This document shows, piece after piece, positions 15,094 through 25,323 of a stretch of 32,120 nt of DNA. The stretch lies in NCBI GenBank assembly GCA_023665275.1, contig JAMPEF010000017.1, positions 1 to 32,120 on the forward strand, in the 5' to 3' direction. The notes below the pieces were generated by a model, which was given only the letters and a program-made list of their open reading frames with translations, was not told the origin of the DNA and searched no databases. Each line of letters starts with the position of its first letter. Within the stretch, counting starts at the first letter, position 1. This DNA is from Alistipes senegalensis. GTDB lineage: Bacteria > Bacillota > Clostridia > Oscillospirales > Ruminococcaceae. The translations under genes were made by a program, and so were the position numbers.

Positions 15094-16047
15094 TTACCCT
15101 TTGGAAATTTTCGGCACTGAAACGGACTTTATTATTTCAGTTATGACGTTTCCGGCGGTTACTTCGGAAAGTTTAGCTTTTGAGTTCAGCATAATGCGGT
15201 GTTCAAATACATCATGGCATATATAGGAAACGTCGTCCGGAATGACATAATCACGCCCCATAGCGACAGCTATTCCACGTGAAATGTTCATCAATGCAAG
15301 CGTACCACGTGGACTTATGCCAAGTTTCAACATGGGGTGATTTCTTGTCGCTGCTGAAAGTGATACGATATATTCATATATTCTGTCATCAATATATATA
15401 TTGGAAATATACTCCTGTAACTCAAGAATAATATCGGTGTCAGCAACGGGGTTTACATTTGCAAGCGGATTATCATTTGATTTTGATTTCAGTATAGAAA
15501 CTTCACCGCTGAAATCCGGATAGCCCATGCTTAATTTTATCATGAAACGGTCAAGCTGTGAATCCGGCAGATTATGTGTACCGGCTGAACCGATTGGATT
15601 CTGTGTGGCGATAACAGTATAGGGTTCAGGCAGACGATATGTCACACCATCAACAGTAATGCTTTTTTCCTCCATAAGTTCAAGAAGTGCTGACTGTGTT
15701 TTACTTGATGTACGGTTTATTTCATCGGCAAGGAATAAATTACAGAACGCTACACCTTCACGGAACTCAAAATTTCCGGTATTTTTGTTATAAATTGAAA
15801 ATCCCGTAACGTCAGACGGGAGAACGTCCGGTGTGAACTGCATACGGTTGTGTTCCAGTGAAAGAGCTTTTGAGAATGCAAGCGCAAGAGTAGTTTTTCC
15901 CACGCCGGGAATGTCTTCAATAAGTACGTGACCTTTGCAGAGAATAGCCAGCAGAACTTTTATAATAATCTGGTCTTTGCCGATAACGGCTTTTTTAACT
16001 TCGCTGAGAATAGCATTTATACAATTTGAATAATATTTTTTGTCCAT
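15094..16047 (-). CDS. MoxR family AAA+ ATPase
   Basis: A 317-residue AAA+ ATPase of the MoxR type, thought to work as a chaperone that assembles or activates partner proteins. Walker A is GVGKTT (48-53) after EDIPG, Walker B is LFLADEINR (104-112), sensor 1 is in VIATQNPIGSAGTHNLPDSQLDRFM, and the sensor 2 region is GISPRGTLALM. AGGAG precedes the ATG. Only 71 bases separate it from ftsH, and a terminator fills half of them, so the module either starts from a promoter inside the end of ftsH or relies on read-through. The partners are most likely the DUF58 and transglutaminase proteins encoded downstream. Confidence 0.94.
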   Translation of the reverse strand: MDKKYYSNCINAILSEVKKAVIGKDQIIIKVLLAILCKGHVLIEDIPGVGKTTLALAFSKALSLEHNRMQFTPDVLPSDVTGFSIYNKNTGNFEFREGVAFCNLFLADEINRTSSKTQSALLELMEEKSITVDGVTYRLPEPYTVIATQNPIGSAGTHNLPDSQLDRFMIKLSMGYPDFSGEVSILKSKSNDNPLANVNPVADTDIILELQEYISNIYIDDRIYEYIVSLSAATRNHPMLKLGISPRGTLALMNISRGIAVAMGRDYVIPDDVSYICHDVFEHRIMLNSKAKLSEVTAGNVITEIIKSVSVPKISKG

Positions 16048-16075
16048 TTTATTATCTCCTGTATTTTTATTTTTT

Positions 16076-16109
16076 AAAAAAGGACTGCCGGTGTAAGTTA
16101 CGGCAGTCC
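16076..16109 (-). terminator. Terminator after ftsH
   Basis: A 9-bp perfect stem (GGACTGCCG, 16082-16090, with CGGCAGTCC, 16101-16109) with a 10-base loop; read on the minus strand it is followed by a run of six T. It separates the housekeeping genes from the moxR module. Confidence 0.85.
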
Positions 16110-16118
16110 GGAAAAGTA

Positions 16119-18005
16119 TTATAAGATTTCCTTGGTCTCTTCACTGCCTGTAGGGTCAAGGAGAATTTCTTCAGTAATTTCACCTTTCATCAGCTTTTCA
16201 AAGTCTTCACCATCAATTTTTTCAAATTTAAGTAAATACTTTGCAAGTAAATGAAGTTTATCCATATTTGCGTTGAGGATTTCCGCACAATCGCTGTATG
16301 CTTTCTGAATGATAGAAAAAACTTCATTATCAATCTGTGCGGCGACTGCTTCGCTGTAATTTCTTGTGTGTCCGTAATCTTTTCCAAGGAATACCTCATC
16401 ATTGTCAGAACCGTAAACCACTGTACCAAGTTTCTTTGAAAATCCATACTTTGTAACCATGTTACGTGCGGTATTGGTAGCACGTTCAATGTCGTTTGAT
16501 GCACCGGTGCATATATCATCAAGGACAAGCTCTTCTGCCACACGTCCGCCGAGAAGCATTATAATATTTTCACGCATCTGATTTCTTGAAACGTGCTGGT
16601 CGTCATTATCCGGACGGGTTACGGTAAGTCCGGCAGCCATACCACGCTGAATTATAGTCACCTGATGTACTTTATCCTGTGTGGGAAGATTATAAGCCGC
16701 TATGGCGTGACCGGATTCGTGATAAGCGGTTACACGGCGGTCATGTTCGGAAACGATTCGTGACTTCTTTTCAGGACCTGCAATGACTTTCATTGTAGCG
16801 TCTTCAATGTCCTTTTCTGTTATGGCAAGCCTTTCAGCACGTGCCGCAAGGAGTGCCGCTTCATTGAGTAAGTTTTCAAGGTCTGCACCTGTAAAGCCTT
16901 GTGTTGTCTGTGCGATTATCTTTAAATCAACGTCTGGTGCAAGAGGTTTGTTTTTAGCGTGAACGTTAAGGATTTCTTCACGTCCTTTAACATCAGGATA
17001 GCCAACGACAATTTGTCTGTCGAAACGTCCTGGACGGAGTAGAGCAGGGTCAAGAATATCACGTCTGTTCGTTGCGGCGATTACTATTACACTTTCGTTT
17101 CCGGTGAAGCCGTCCATTTCAACGAGTAACTGGTTGAGGGTCTGTTCTCTTTCGTCGTGACCACCGCCCAGACCTGCTCCACGATGACGACCAACGGCGT
17201 CTATTTCGTCTATAAAGATTATAGCCGGAGAGTGTTTTTTTGCCTGTTCAAATAGGTCACGTACACGTGATGCACCTACACCAACGAACATTTCCACGAA
17301 ATCAGAGCCGGAAATAGGGAAGAACGGACAGCCAGCCTCACCGGCAACAGCTCTTGCAAGTAAAGTCTTGCCCGTTCCGGGAGGTCCTAAAAGTAGTACA
17401 CCTTTCGGAACTTTTGCACCGATTTCTGTATATTTTTTAGGATTTTTAAGATAGTCAACAATTTCTTCAAGTTCCTGTTTTTCTTCGTCAGCACCGGCGA
17501 CGTCAGCAAAAGTTGCTTTTCGTGCGCCAGACTGATTTTTCAGATTAGCTTTTCCGAAAGAAGTATATTTACTTCCGCCGCTGCTTTGTCGCATCATGAA
17601 AACAAGAATAGCAATTCCAAGAATTATTGTCAGAATAACCGGTATCAGCGAGTAAAGCCACGTGCGGTCAGTAATTTTTATATAGTCCTGTTTCAAGGGT
17701 TCGTCGGGGTATTTTTCGTTGTAGTTTTTTCTGTAGTCTTCTGTATCACTAAGGAAAATATTAACATTAGGGACTTCATATCTTTTTTTGTTTTCTTCAC
17801 CTCTCAGCTGGTAAGTAAGTTCTCCCGTGCCTAAGTCAAGCTGATAATATGATACTTCAAAATTATCAAAATGACTTATTATACTGGTGTAGTCTTTTTT
17901 GTTTGTCGTGGCGGTAAGCCTTGTACTCAGGAAGTAAATGCCGAAAATGGCAATCATCACGACAATAAGATAGGTAAAAATGCCTCTGTTTCTTTTTGGT
18001 GTCAA
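16119..18005 (-). CDS. ftsH: ATP-dependent zinc metalloprotease FtsH
   Basis: A membrane-anchored AAA+ protease that degrades misfolded and regulatory proteins. Two membrane helices (about 9-27 and 117-137) flank a small outer domain. The AAA module has Walker A GPPGTGKT (207-214), Walker B FIDEIDA, and the second region of homology with [20 protein letters not shown]. The zinc protease motif is HESGH (429-433) with the third ligand in DIERAT. The length of 628 residues is normal. The start is TTG, with GGAG 10 bases upstream, 22 bases after tilS; no ATG precedes the first membrane helix. In Bacillus hprT lies between tilS and ftsH; here it is missing. Confidence 0.96.
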   Translation of the reverse strand: MTPKRNRGIFTYLIVVMIAIFGIYFLSTRLTATTNKKDYTSIISHFDNFEVSYYQLDLGTGELTYQLRGEENKKRYEVPNVNIFLSDTEDYRKNYNEKYPDEPLKQDYIKITDRTWLYSLIPVILTIILGIAILVFMMRQSSGGSKYTSFGKANLKNQSGARKATFADVAGADEEKQELEEIVDYLKNPKKYTEIGAKVPKGVLLLGPPGTGKTLLARAVAGEAGCPFFPISGSDFVEMFVGVGASRVRDLFEQAKKHSPAIIFIDEIDAVGRHRGAGLGGGHDEREQTLNQLLVEMDGFTGNESVIVIAATNRRDILDPALLRPGRFDRQIVVGYPDVKGREEILNVHAKNKPLAPDVDLKIIAQTTQGFTGADLENLLNEAALLAARAERLAITEKDIEDATMKVIAGPEKKSRIVSEHDRRVTAYHESGHAIAAYNLPTQDKVHQVTIIQRGMAAGLTVTRPDNDDQHVSRNQMRENIIMLLGGRVAEELVLDDICTGASNDIERATNTARNMVTKYGFSKKLGTVVYGSDNDEVFLGKDYGHTRNYSEAVAAQIDNEVFSIIQKAYSDCAEILNANMDKLHLLAKYLLKFEKIDGEDFEKLMKGEITEEILLDPTGSEETKEIL

Positions 18006-18027
18006 AAAATATCCACTCCAATCTTTG

Positions 18028-19365
18028 TTATTTGTTTCTCACTGAAATTTTCATAAATTTCACGGTGTTGTTGTCGGGGGCTACACGCTGTGCAACTCCG
18101 ATTTTTTCGGCAAAAATTGTACCGTTTTCGTCCTCAAGAAAATGAAGTGTATCACGTTCACCGGAGGGAATTTTTTCATTGATTAGTTTTTTTACCGATG
18201 ATGTGAAGTTTCTTCCCTGAAGTTGTATTCTGTCTCCGAAACGGCGGTTACGCAGAATGACCCTTCCTATTATTTTATCATAATCTAACATATAAAATGT
18301 TAATTTTTTATGAACAGAATTGATTTTCTGCAAATCTTCACACAGAATAATTTCACAGGAAAGAATTTTGTCAGAAAAAATCATATTTTCGCCGGTTTTC
18401 AGTTCAGCGGAAAGAAGTTCCGGCTTTACAGCAGGGGGGATTTTTTTTAGTTCAGCGGTCTGACCGTCCGAAACAAAGAAAATATCCCCTGAAATGTTCA
18501 TTTTTCCGCCGTTTATAAGAATTTTATCAGCTTTTACAAGTCTTTCATGGGAATAGGGGAGTGAATTTTCAGTCAGAATCCGTGCAATGCATCTTTTACG
18601 TACTACTCCGTGAAAATTATTCAGACCGTTTAATTTACTGCCGTTTCTGCATTCGGAAAGCGCTTTTTCCGTATGTTCTTCTATCATGGAATTTTCAGAA
18701 CGGACGGCGTCTATAGAATTTACGGAAGTTTCAATAAGTGATGGATTTATTCCGGCAAGAACCGGCAAAACCTGATGACGTATCTTGTTACGGGTGTAAT
18801 CGTCGGAAAGATTGGTACTGTCTGTCACGTAATTCTGACCGATATTCCGGAGATATTCTTCAATTTCCGGACGACTCACCACAAGCAACGGACGTATTAT
18901 GTTATTCCTGACCGGTGGTATACCGGAAAGACCTTTCAGGGCTGAACCCCTTGCAAGATTGAAAATAACCGTTTCAAGATTATCATTTGCATTATGTGCT
19001 GTTGCAATTTTTGCACCGGCTGAATTTTCCGCAAATATTTCATATCTTAATTTTCTTGCGGATTCTTCTGTAGAAAGTCCGTTTTCTTCTGCAAAAGCCT
19101 TTACATTACACGAAACGGCAGTAAACGGAATATTTAATTTTCTGCACAATTCACGGCAGAAATTTTCATCACGGTCACTTTCCGCACCACGCAGACAGTG
19201 ATTGACGTGCAGTGCATTTACAGAAAAGCCGATTTTCCGGCTTATTTCCGTAAGCACAACAAGAAGGCAGACACTGTCAGCACCGCCTGAAAGACCGCAT
19301 ATAACAGTATCGCCTTTATTAATCATATCATATTTTTTTATAAATGAAAAAATTTTATCAGTCAT
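18028..19365 (-). CDS. tilS: tRNA(Ile)-lysidine synthase
   Basis: Converts C34 of the AUA-reading tRNA-Ile to lysidine, essential for decoding AUA. The PP-loop SGGADS is at residues 26-31, followed by the ATPase core ([36 protein letters not shown]) and a C-terminal TilS_C domain (about 355-440: [27 protein letters not shown]). The length of 445 residues is typical. The start at 19365 is chosen over the longer reading frame because GGAGAGATAAC sits directly before it; it begins one base after the dnaB stop. Confidence 0.94.
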   Translation of the reverse strand: MTDKIFSFIKKYDMINKGDTVICGLSGGADSVCLLVVLTEISRKIGFSVNALHVNHCLRGAESDRDENFCRELCRKLNIPFTAVSCNVKAFAEENGLSTEESARKLRYEIFAENSAGAKIATAHNANDNLETVIFNLARGSALKGLSGIPPVRNNIIRPLLVVSRPEIEEYLRNIGQNYVTDSTNLSDDYTRNKIRHQVLPVLAGINPSLIETSVNSIDAVRSENSMIEEHTEKALSECRNGSKLNGLNNFHGVVRKRCIARILTENSLPYSHERLVKADKILINGGKMNISGDIFFVSDGQTAELKKIPPAVKPELLSAELKTGENMIFSDKILSCEIILCEDLQKINSVHKKLTFYMLDYDKIIGRVILRNRRFGDRIQLQGRNFTSSVKKLINEKIPSGERDTLHFLEDENGTIFAEKIGVAQRVAPDNNTVKFMKISVRNK

Positions 19366-19366
19366 G

Positions 19367-20701
19367 TTATCTCTCCGCCGGATTGCTGTAATCCGGATTT
19401 GAAAAGCGTGTATATCTGCCGTCCCATATAAGTTCGATAGTTCCGGTTTCACCGTGTCTGTTTTTTGCTACAATACATTCGGAAATATTCTGTTTTGTGC
19501 TTTCCTTGTTATAGTAGGCGTCACGATAGAGGAATAGAACTATGTCGGCGTCCTGTTCGATAGAACCGGATTCACGCAAATCTGAAAGCATAGGTCTTTT
19601 ATCTGTACGGCTTTCAACACCACGTGAAAGCTGTGAAAGAAGTATAACAGGAACATTAAGTTCTTTTGCCATGATTTTAAGCTGACGTGTTATTTCAGAT
19701 ACTTCAATAGCCCTGTTTTCGTGGCGTGAAGAAGATGATGATATAAGCTGTAAATAGTCGATAATCACAAGCCCTAAATTCCGTACACGTCTTAATTTAG
19801 CCTTTATTTGCTGTACGGATATACTTGCGGTATCGTCTATATAAATCGGCAGAGTGCCTAAATATCCCGCACCGGTTGCAAGGTTTGACCATTCTTCACT
19901 TGTGATGCGACCGTTGCGGAGGCGGCTGGAATCAATAAGAGATTCCGTTGAAAGCATACGTAATGCAAGCTGTTCACTGGACATTTCAAGATTGAATGTC
20001 ACAACGTCCTTTTCTGTACGTTTGGCTACGTTTACGGCTATATTCATGGCAAAAGCGGTTTTTCCCATTGCCGGACGTGCTGCAATTATGACAAGGTCGG
20101 ATTTATTCAGTCCTGAAATAATGCTGTCAAGAAGTGTAAAGCCTGTGCGTGCGCCTACGTATTTTTCTTTGTCAGGACCTGAAATTTTTCCAAGTCTGTC
20201 GTAAGCCTCCGTTACAGCCTCTGCAATGGGCATCAGACCTTTTATGTCCCGACCCTGTCGTATGTCATAAATCTGCTGTTCAGCGGAATCAAGAAGAATC
20301 TGAGCGTCATTTTCGCCTGTGCGTATATTTTCCATGATATTACCGGCAACTGTTGCAAGACAGCGCAGAAGATATTTTTCTGCAACTATCCGGCAGTAGC
20401 TGGCGACATTTGCAGTTGTCGGGAGAATATTGGCAATTTCGGCAAGATAACGCCTTCCCTCCGCCGCATTCTCAAATATGTTTAATTTCTGTACTTCATT
20501 CAGTATAGTGACAATATCGGCAGGAGAACCGCCGGTGTACATTTTCACGATAACTGAATATATAGCCTTATGCTGTGGACTGTAGAAATAATCAGGCTTT
20601 ACAAGCTCCATTACTTCCGGAATAACAGACGGATTAGCAATAATAGCACCTATAACAGACTGTTCCGCTTCTGTACTGTGCGGCAGGTTGTTTGATTCCA
20701 T
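19367..20701 (-). CDS. dnaB: Replicative DNA helicase DnaB
   Basis: Hexameric 5'-3' helicase that unwinds DNA at the replication fork (called DnaC in Bacillus). The N-terminal domain (about 7-110: LPHSTEAEQSVIGAI) is followed by the RecA-like domain with Walker A ARPAMGKT (208-215), LVIIDYLQLI (Walker B), and SRGVESRTDKRPMLSDLRESGSIEQDAD spread over the H3/H4 region. The length of 444 residues is normal and no intein is present. It starts 13 bases after rplI, as in many Firmicutes (gdpP-rplI-dnaB). Confidence 0.97.
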   Translation of the reverse strand: MESNNLPHSTEAEQSVIGAIIANPSVIPEVMELVKPDYFYSPQHKAIYSVIVKMYTGGSPADIVTILNEVQKLNIFENAAEGRRYLAEIANILPTTANVASYCRIVAEKYLLRCLATVAGNIMENIRTGENDAQILLDSAEQQIYDIRQGRDIKGLMPIAEAVTEAYDRLGKISGPDKEKYVGARTGFTLLDSIISGLNKSDLVIIAARPAMGKTAFAMNIAVNVAKRTEKDVVTFNLEMSSEQLALRMLSTESLIDSSRLRNGRITSEEWSNLATGAGYLGTLPIYIDDTASISVQQIKAKLRRVRNLGLVIIDYLQLISSSSSRHENRAIEVSEITRQLKIMAKELNVPVILLSQLSRGVESRTDKRPMLSDLRESGSIEQDADIVLFLYRDAYYNKESTKQNISECIVAKNRHGETGTIELIWDGRYTRFSNPDYSNPAER

Positions 20702-20714
20702 CAGGCATCACCAA

Positions 20715-21161
20715 TCAGCCTTCAATTACTTCAATATCGATTTTTTCGGAAATACCGTTATAAAGTTTTATTACGGCGTTATAAGAACCGAAATTTTTAA
20801 TATCAGTGCTGAGGTTTATTTTTTTCTTGTCGACTTCAACGCCTATCTGACTTTTTATAGCTTCGGCAACGTTTCCAGCAGTAACAGAGCCGAAAAGTCT
20901 GCTATTAGAACCGGCTTTTGCAGTGATTGTTACTTTCTTTCCCTTGAGTTTTTCAGCGGCTTCATTAGCCGATTTTATTTCAAGGTCAATTTTGTGCTGT
21001 GCAGATGCTTTCTGTCCGGCGAGTTCAGCCATATTCTTGGCATTAGCCTCTATGGCGAGACCCTTTGGAATAAGCATATTTCTTGCGTAACCGTCAGCGA
21101 CGTTCTTTACTTCGCCTTTCTTTGCTGAACCTTTTACGTCCTGTAAAAAAATTACTTTCAT
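20715..21161 (-). CDS. rplI: 50S ribosomal protein L9
   Basis: Large-subunit ribosomal protein L9, which helps keep reading frame. The N-terminal domain [18 protein letters not shown]...[17 protein letters not shown] is diagnostic, followed by the long connecting helix (about 42-75) and the C-terminal domain beginning near [19 protein letters not shown]. The length of 148 residues is exactly typical. The ATG at 21161 has AAAGGAAG upstream; an in-frame ATG at 21260 would overlap gdpP and is rejected. Confidence 0.97.
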   Translation of the reverse strand: MKVIFLQDVKGSAKKGEVKNVADGYARNMLIPKGLAIEANAKNMAELAGQKASAQHKIDLEIKSANEAAEKLKGKKVTITAKAGSNSRLFGSVTAGNVAEAIKSQIGVEVDKKKINLSTDIKNFGSYNAVIKLYNGISEKIDIEVIEG

Positions 21162-21207
21162 AAAAAACTTCCTTTCTTTTTTCAAGAATAATATATTAAA
21201 CCGGAAT

Positions 21208-23181
21208 TTAATTATTACCGGAATAATCAGTTTCATTAATAGCGGATTTGAGAATATCAATTACTTCAGCGGCTGATTTGTCCTTAATCTGTGTCGCCGC
21301 CATAGTCTGGTGACCACCACCACCGAGTTTTTCCATTATGACCTGAACATTGACCGACCCGAATGACCGTGCAGAAACATTTACAGTATTGCCGGTCTTG
21401 TAAAGAACAAATGACGCCTCAACGCCGGATATACATAACAGCTCGTCGGCAGCCTGTGGTGCGGCAAGACGTATATCATCGGATTCAAAATCAGCGGCGG
21501 CAATGGCGAAATTATCGTATATTTCGGCAGATGATACTATTTTTGCCTTGCGCCTGTAAAGGTCTATAGAGCCGGAAAAAAGCAGTTTGACGCCTACAGT
21601 ATCAGCACCCAGTTTTTTCAGGAACGCTGCCGCCTCAAAAGTACGTACACCCGTACGCATTACGAAATTTTTAGTATCAAGCATTATTCCTGCAAGAAGT
21701 GCGTCAGCATGGCACGGCGGAAGAACTTCTTCCGGCGGAAAACTGAAATACTGTATTATTTCAGTTACCATTTCTGAGGCTGATGACGCATACGGTTCAT
21801 GATGGAAAATAACCGCATTATTGATAAATCCTGCTTTTTTGCGGTGATGGTCAATTACAACAACTGATTTTGCCTTATCGTAAAGTTCCGGAGATTCAAG
21901 GACATCACGGCTATGTGTATCTACTATTATAAGTAAATCACGTTCAGAAATAAGTGAGATGGCATTTTCCGGAGAGATAAATAATTCATTGTCTGTACGT
22001 TCTTCTGTGAGGTCAATAAGATTTGTGGCAAGGTTTGCTGAACGGTTTACAGCTATATGTGCCTCTTTTCCAAGAAGCCGGACAGCACCAGCCATACCGC
22101 ACGAAGCCCCTACAGAATCAAGGTCTCCGAAACGGTGACCCATCATGAAAATTTTATCTGAACTTATTATAATATCCTGTAAAGCGTTTGCAAGAATACG
22201 GGTTTTTGCCCGTGATTTTTTTTCCATACCCTGTGAAACACCACCGAAAAACTGATAACCGCCATCAGTTTTAAGTACAGCCTGGTCACCGCCCCGTCCT
22301 AAAGCCATATCAAGACATTGTTTTGCAATCTGTTCGCTTTCGGCAAGGGATTCCGCACCTTTTCCGACTCCTATTGAAAAGGTAAGCGGATATTTTCCGG
22401 CTATTTTTATATTTCTTGCAAGGTCAAGAATATTAAATTTTCCGGTTATAATTTCGTCAAGATGTTTGTTTTCGATAACGGCATAGAATGTATTTGAACC
22501 GCTTTTCCGTACAAAGCCATTAGTACTGCTCATAAAGTTTTCAATAAGTTTTTCCACCTCAACAGATGCCTGTGATTTTTCGCTTTCCTTGGCATTCTGT
22601 AATATTTCGTCGTAATTATCAACCATAATTATAACAACATTCGGGTGTGTTTCATCGAATTTCTTTTTAAGAGTAGTATAATTTGTTTCATCACGGAAAA
22701 AAAGAATATTAAGAGATACATCATTTTCGGAATACTTATCCGAAGAGATACGGTATGTACTGCCGCCAATGGTACAGATACCTGTACCGGCTGAAATTAT
22801 ATTTTCAATGTTCACGTCTGCCAGACTGCCTATGTCCGTACCGTAAATATTACGGTTTCCGCTTATTTTTTCGGAAAATGCAGTATTGCACCATATAAGC
22901 TGTTGTTCGCTGTCAATGACGGCTACAGGTTCGTCAACTGAATTTATATATTCAGAGATTGAATTTTCAAGATGTTCATTCATTCTTGAAACGTGTTTTA
23001 TGGTGTTTCCAGCAAAGAAAAAAATTTCAGCGATACAGAAAGCGGCGGTCAGTGCAGACAATACAAGACAGGTTATTCCCTTAGCAGAATCGTAATTACT
23101 CAGCATAAGTGCGGAAACTATTGTTTCAATCACAAGGACTGCAAGCAATACAAGAGATACTGCCGGAAATTTCTTTTTCAA
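21208..23181 (-). CDS. gdpP: Cyclic-di-AMP phosphodiesterase GdpP
   Basis: Membrane-bound enzyme that hydrolyses c-di-AMP to pApA, controlling potassium and cell-wall homeostasis. Two N-terminal membrane helices (about 5-60) are followed by a PAS-like domain (about 75-165), a degenerate GGDEF domain (about 180-305, SGSNTF in place of GGDEF), a DHH domain with GHRFGDLDS (about 348) and VVIDHH (444-446), and a DHHA1 domain with GGGGH (about 620-624). The length of 657 residues is normal. The start is TTG at 23181, with AAGGAG 8 bases upstream; an in-frame extension would overlap rnjA. In other Firmicutes (p)ppGpp inhibits this enzyme, a link to the alarmone synthetase at 31415. Confidence 0.95.
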   Translation of the reverse strand: MKKKFPAVSLVLLAVLVIETIVSALMLSNYDSAKGITCLVLSALTAAFCIAEIFFFAGNTIKHVSRMNEHLENSISEYINSVDEPVAVIDSEQQLIWCNTAFSEKISGNRNIYGTDIGSLADVNIENIISAGTGICTIGGSTYRISSDKYSENDVSLNILFFRDETNYTTLKKKFDETHPNVVIIMVDNYDEILQNAKESEKSQASVEVEKLIENFMSSTNGFVRKSGSNTFYAVIENKHLDEIITGKFNILDLARNIKIAGKYPLTFSIGVGKGAESLAESEQIAKQCLDMALGRGGDQAVLKTDGGYQFFGGVSQGMEKKSRAKTRILANALQDIIISSDKIFMMGHRFGDLDSVGASCGMAGAVRLLGKEAHIAVNRSANLATNLIDLTEERTDNELFISPENAISLISERDLLIIVDTHSRDVLESPELYDKAKSVVVIDHHRKKAGFINNAVIFHHEPYASSASEMVTEIIQYFSFPPEEVLPPCHADALLAGIMLDTKNFVMRTGVRTFEAAAFLKKLGADTVGVKLLFSGSIDLYRRKAKIVSSAEIYDNFAIAAADFESDDIRLAAPQAADELLCISGVEASFVLYKTGNTVNVSARSFGSVNVQVIMEKLGGGGHQTMAATQIKDKSAAEVIDILKSAINETDYSGNN

Positions 23182-23206
23182 AATTACAGCTCCTTTCGGA
23201 AACAAT

Positions 23207-25009
23207 TCAGGTTTCCATGATAATTGGTAGTATCATGGGGTGACGCTGTGTTTTTTTGTAAATAAATTCAGCAAGTTCGTCACGCATTTTGTCTTTAAGG
23301 AAGCCCCATTCACGAAGTTCAGCAGCGGAACAGCCATAGAGAATTTCTTTTATACATTTGCGTGCATCGTGCATAAGTTCTTCTGATTCACGGACGTATA
23401 CAAAACCTCTTGAAATTATGTCAGGACCTGCTGAAATTCTGTTACTGCTTCTTTCAAGACCAATAACAACAATAATAATTCCGTCCTGTGCGAGATGTTT
23501 TCTGTCATGCAAAACTATTGAGCCGACATCACCCACGCCGAGACCGTCAACAAGAGTGCGACCGGCTGGTACTTGTGAGACTATACCCATTTTACTTCCG
23601 TCAGTTTCTATAACGTTTCCTATGCTGGCAATGAATATATTTTCTTCCGGAATGCCCACCTGTAAAGCAAGTTCACTGTGCTTTTTAAGGTGTTTATATT
23701 CGCCATGCACGGGAATAAAAAATTTAGGGTTTGTAAGGGCGAGCATTAATTTAAGTTCTTCCTGACAGGCGTGACCGGAAACGTGTACTTCATACATAGC
23801 TTCATATACGACTTCTGCACCGGATTTCATTAATTCGTTGACTACTTTTGTGACATATTTTTCATTTCCCGGAATGGGTGTAGCGGATATGATAATAAAA
23901 TCCAAAGGCGTTATAACAACTTGTTTGTGGTCGTTCATAGCCATACGGGTCAAAGCCGACATAGGTTCACCCTGACTGCCTGTTGTGATAAGTACTATTT
24001 CTTCACTGTTATAGTTATCCATTTCTTCAATGTCAATTATGATGCCGTCAGGGACTTTCAGATAGCCGAGTTCCGTTGCAGTAGCAATGACATTGACCAT
24101 ACTTCTGCCGAAAACAGCCACTTTGCGTTCATATTTGACAGCACAGTTGATAATCTGCTGTACACGGTGGATATTTGAAGAAAACGTGGCAATAATAACA
24201 CGTTTTCCCTCTGCCTGCTGGAACAGCTTGTCAAATGACGCACCGACAGTTTTTTCAGAACGTGTAAAGCCAGGTCTTTCAGCGTTTGTTGATTCCGACA
24301 TAAGAGCAAGTACGCCCTTGTTGCCGAGTTCGCCGAAACGTGCAAGGTCAATTACTTTTCCGTCAATGGGTGTAGCGTCAATCTTGAAATCTCCGGTATG
24401 AATAATAACACCGGCAGGTGTATGAATAGCCATTCCGACTGAATCTGGAATTGAGTGGTTAACCTTTATAAATTCAACAGCCATACAGCCCATTTTTACA
24501 GTTTTCCGAGGCTCAACGACGTGCAGTTTTACTTTTCCGCTAAGCCCCTGTTCCTTAAGTTTTCCCTCTATAAGACCTATTGTAAGCCTTGTGCCATAGA
24601 CGGGGACGTTTATTTTTTTTAGGAGATAGGGGAGAGCGCCTATGTGGTCTTCATGACCGTGCGTAATGACAATGCCACGTATGCGGTCACGGTTTCTTTC
24701 GACGTATGCGAAATCCGGTATAACTATATCAACACCCGGCATATCGGAATCGGGGAAAGAAAGCCCACAATCAAGGATAAACATATCATTTGAGCATTCA
24801 AATACTGTCATATTCTTGCCTATTTCATTGAGACCGCCAAGCGGAATAATTTTAACCGTTGCTTTTCTGTTTTCTTTTGTCTGAGCCTGATAATGTTTTT
24901 CAGGTGTGCCGATACTTTCGGCAGGAGTTCTTTTTTTGTAATAACGTTTTTGATAAGTTCCTTTCGGGGTGTACTTTCTTGGACGGGTAGTTTTTTCCCT
25001 TTCGTTCAC
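23207..25009 (-). CDS. rnj: Ribonuclease J
   Basis: Metallo-beta-lactamase/beta-CASP ribonuclease with 5'-3' exonuclease and endonuclease activity, central to RNA decay and processing in Firmicutes. A basic N-terminal extension of about 50 residues (RPRKYTPKGTYQKRYYKKR) precedes the catalytic domain, which shows IPLGGLNEIGKN, the HGHEDH motif (117-122), NHSIPDS and HTGDFKID; a C-terminal domain begins near residue 500. The length of 600 residues exceeds the roughly 555 of Bacillus RNase J1 because of the extension. It has a GTG start with AGAGAGGT upstream. Only one paralogue is present here; J1 or J2 identity is not claimed. Confidence 0.95.
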   Translation of the reverse strand: MNEREKTTRPRKYTPKGTYQKRYYKKRTPAESIGTPEKHYQAQTKENRKATVKIIPLGGLNEIGKNMTVFECSNDMFILDCGLSFPDSDMPGVDIVIPDFAYVERNRDRIRGIVITHGHEDHIGALPYLLKKINVPVYGTRLTIGLIEGKLKEQGLSGKVKLHVVEPRKTVKMGCMAVEFIKVNHSIPDSVGMAIHTPAGVIIHTGDFKIDATPIDGKVIDLARFGELGNKGVLALMSESTNAERPGFTRSEKTVGASFDKLFQQAEGKRVIIATFSSNIHRVQQIINCAVKYERKVAVFGRSMVNVIATATELGYLKVPDGIIIDIEEMDNYNSEEIVLITTGSQGEPMSALTRMAMNDHKQVVITPLDFIIISATPIPGNEKYVTKVVNELMKSGAEVVYEAMYEVHVSGHACQEELKLMLALTNPKFFIPVHGEYKHLKKHSELALQVGIPEENIFIASIGNVIETDGSKMGIVSQVPAGRTLVDGLGVGDVGSIVLHDRKHLAQDGIIIVVIGLERSSNRISAGPDIISRGFVYVRESEELMHDARKCIKEILYGCSAAELREWGFLKDKMRDELAEFIYKKTQRHPMILPIIMET

Positions 25010-25228
25010 TATATAACCTCTCTTTCTGGTAAATGGTGGTTGGTTGTATGTTTTCCGGATTTTTAGTGAGATAATATCTGAAATAGACAGATAATTCAGA
25101 GTATTTGATAAATAGCAGTGAAATATATATTCCGGAAAAATATTTTAACGGCATAAAATATGCCGGTAAATATCATATTATTTTTTAAGTAAATGCTTCC
25201 GGCTTAACCGGAAGCGGCATTGATACAC
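25010..25228 (-). promoter_or_regulatory. Structured 5' leader of the rnj operon (possible attenuator)
   Basis: About 219 bases lie between the predicted transcription start (near 25228) and the rnj GTG. Hairpin 1 is GCTTCCGG/CCGGAAGC (25195-25202 with 25208-25215, 5-base loop). Hairpin 2 is CGGCATA/TATGCCG (25149-25155 with 25159-25165, 3-base loop) followed on the minus strand by TTAAAATATTTTT. The leader's first bases carry ATGCCG (25215-25220), a copy of hairpin 2's own 3' arm, which could pair with CGGCAT and open hairpin 2. No coding gene is seen in this stretch. Confidence 0.45.
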
Positions 25229-25233
25229 TTATA

Positions 25234-25262
25234 ATTATACAAAAATAAGCAACACATGTCAA
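25234..25262 (-). promoter_or_regulatory. Perfect-consensus SigA promoter of the rnj-to-ftsH operon
   Basis: On the minus strand: -35 TTGACA (25257-25262), exactly 17 bases, then -10 TATAAT (25234-25239). Both hexamers are perfect. It is the only strong promoter seen for the genes from 25009 down to 16119. Confidence 0.92.
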
Positions 25263-25323
25263 TAGAAAATGAAAAGTTTTGCAGATTTAACAATATTTTA
25301 TTTTTACCGTACAGAAAAATATA

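Noticed and set aside
24900..25154. 84-codon frame upstream of and overlapping RNase J
   Set aside because: It is out of frame with rnj, overlaps its basic N-terminal extension, covers hairpin 2 of the leader, and has no family resemblance or convincing ribosome site.
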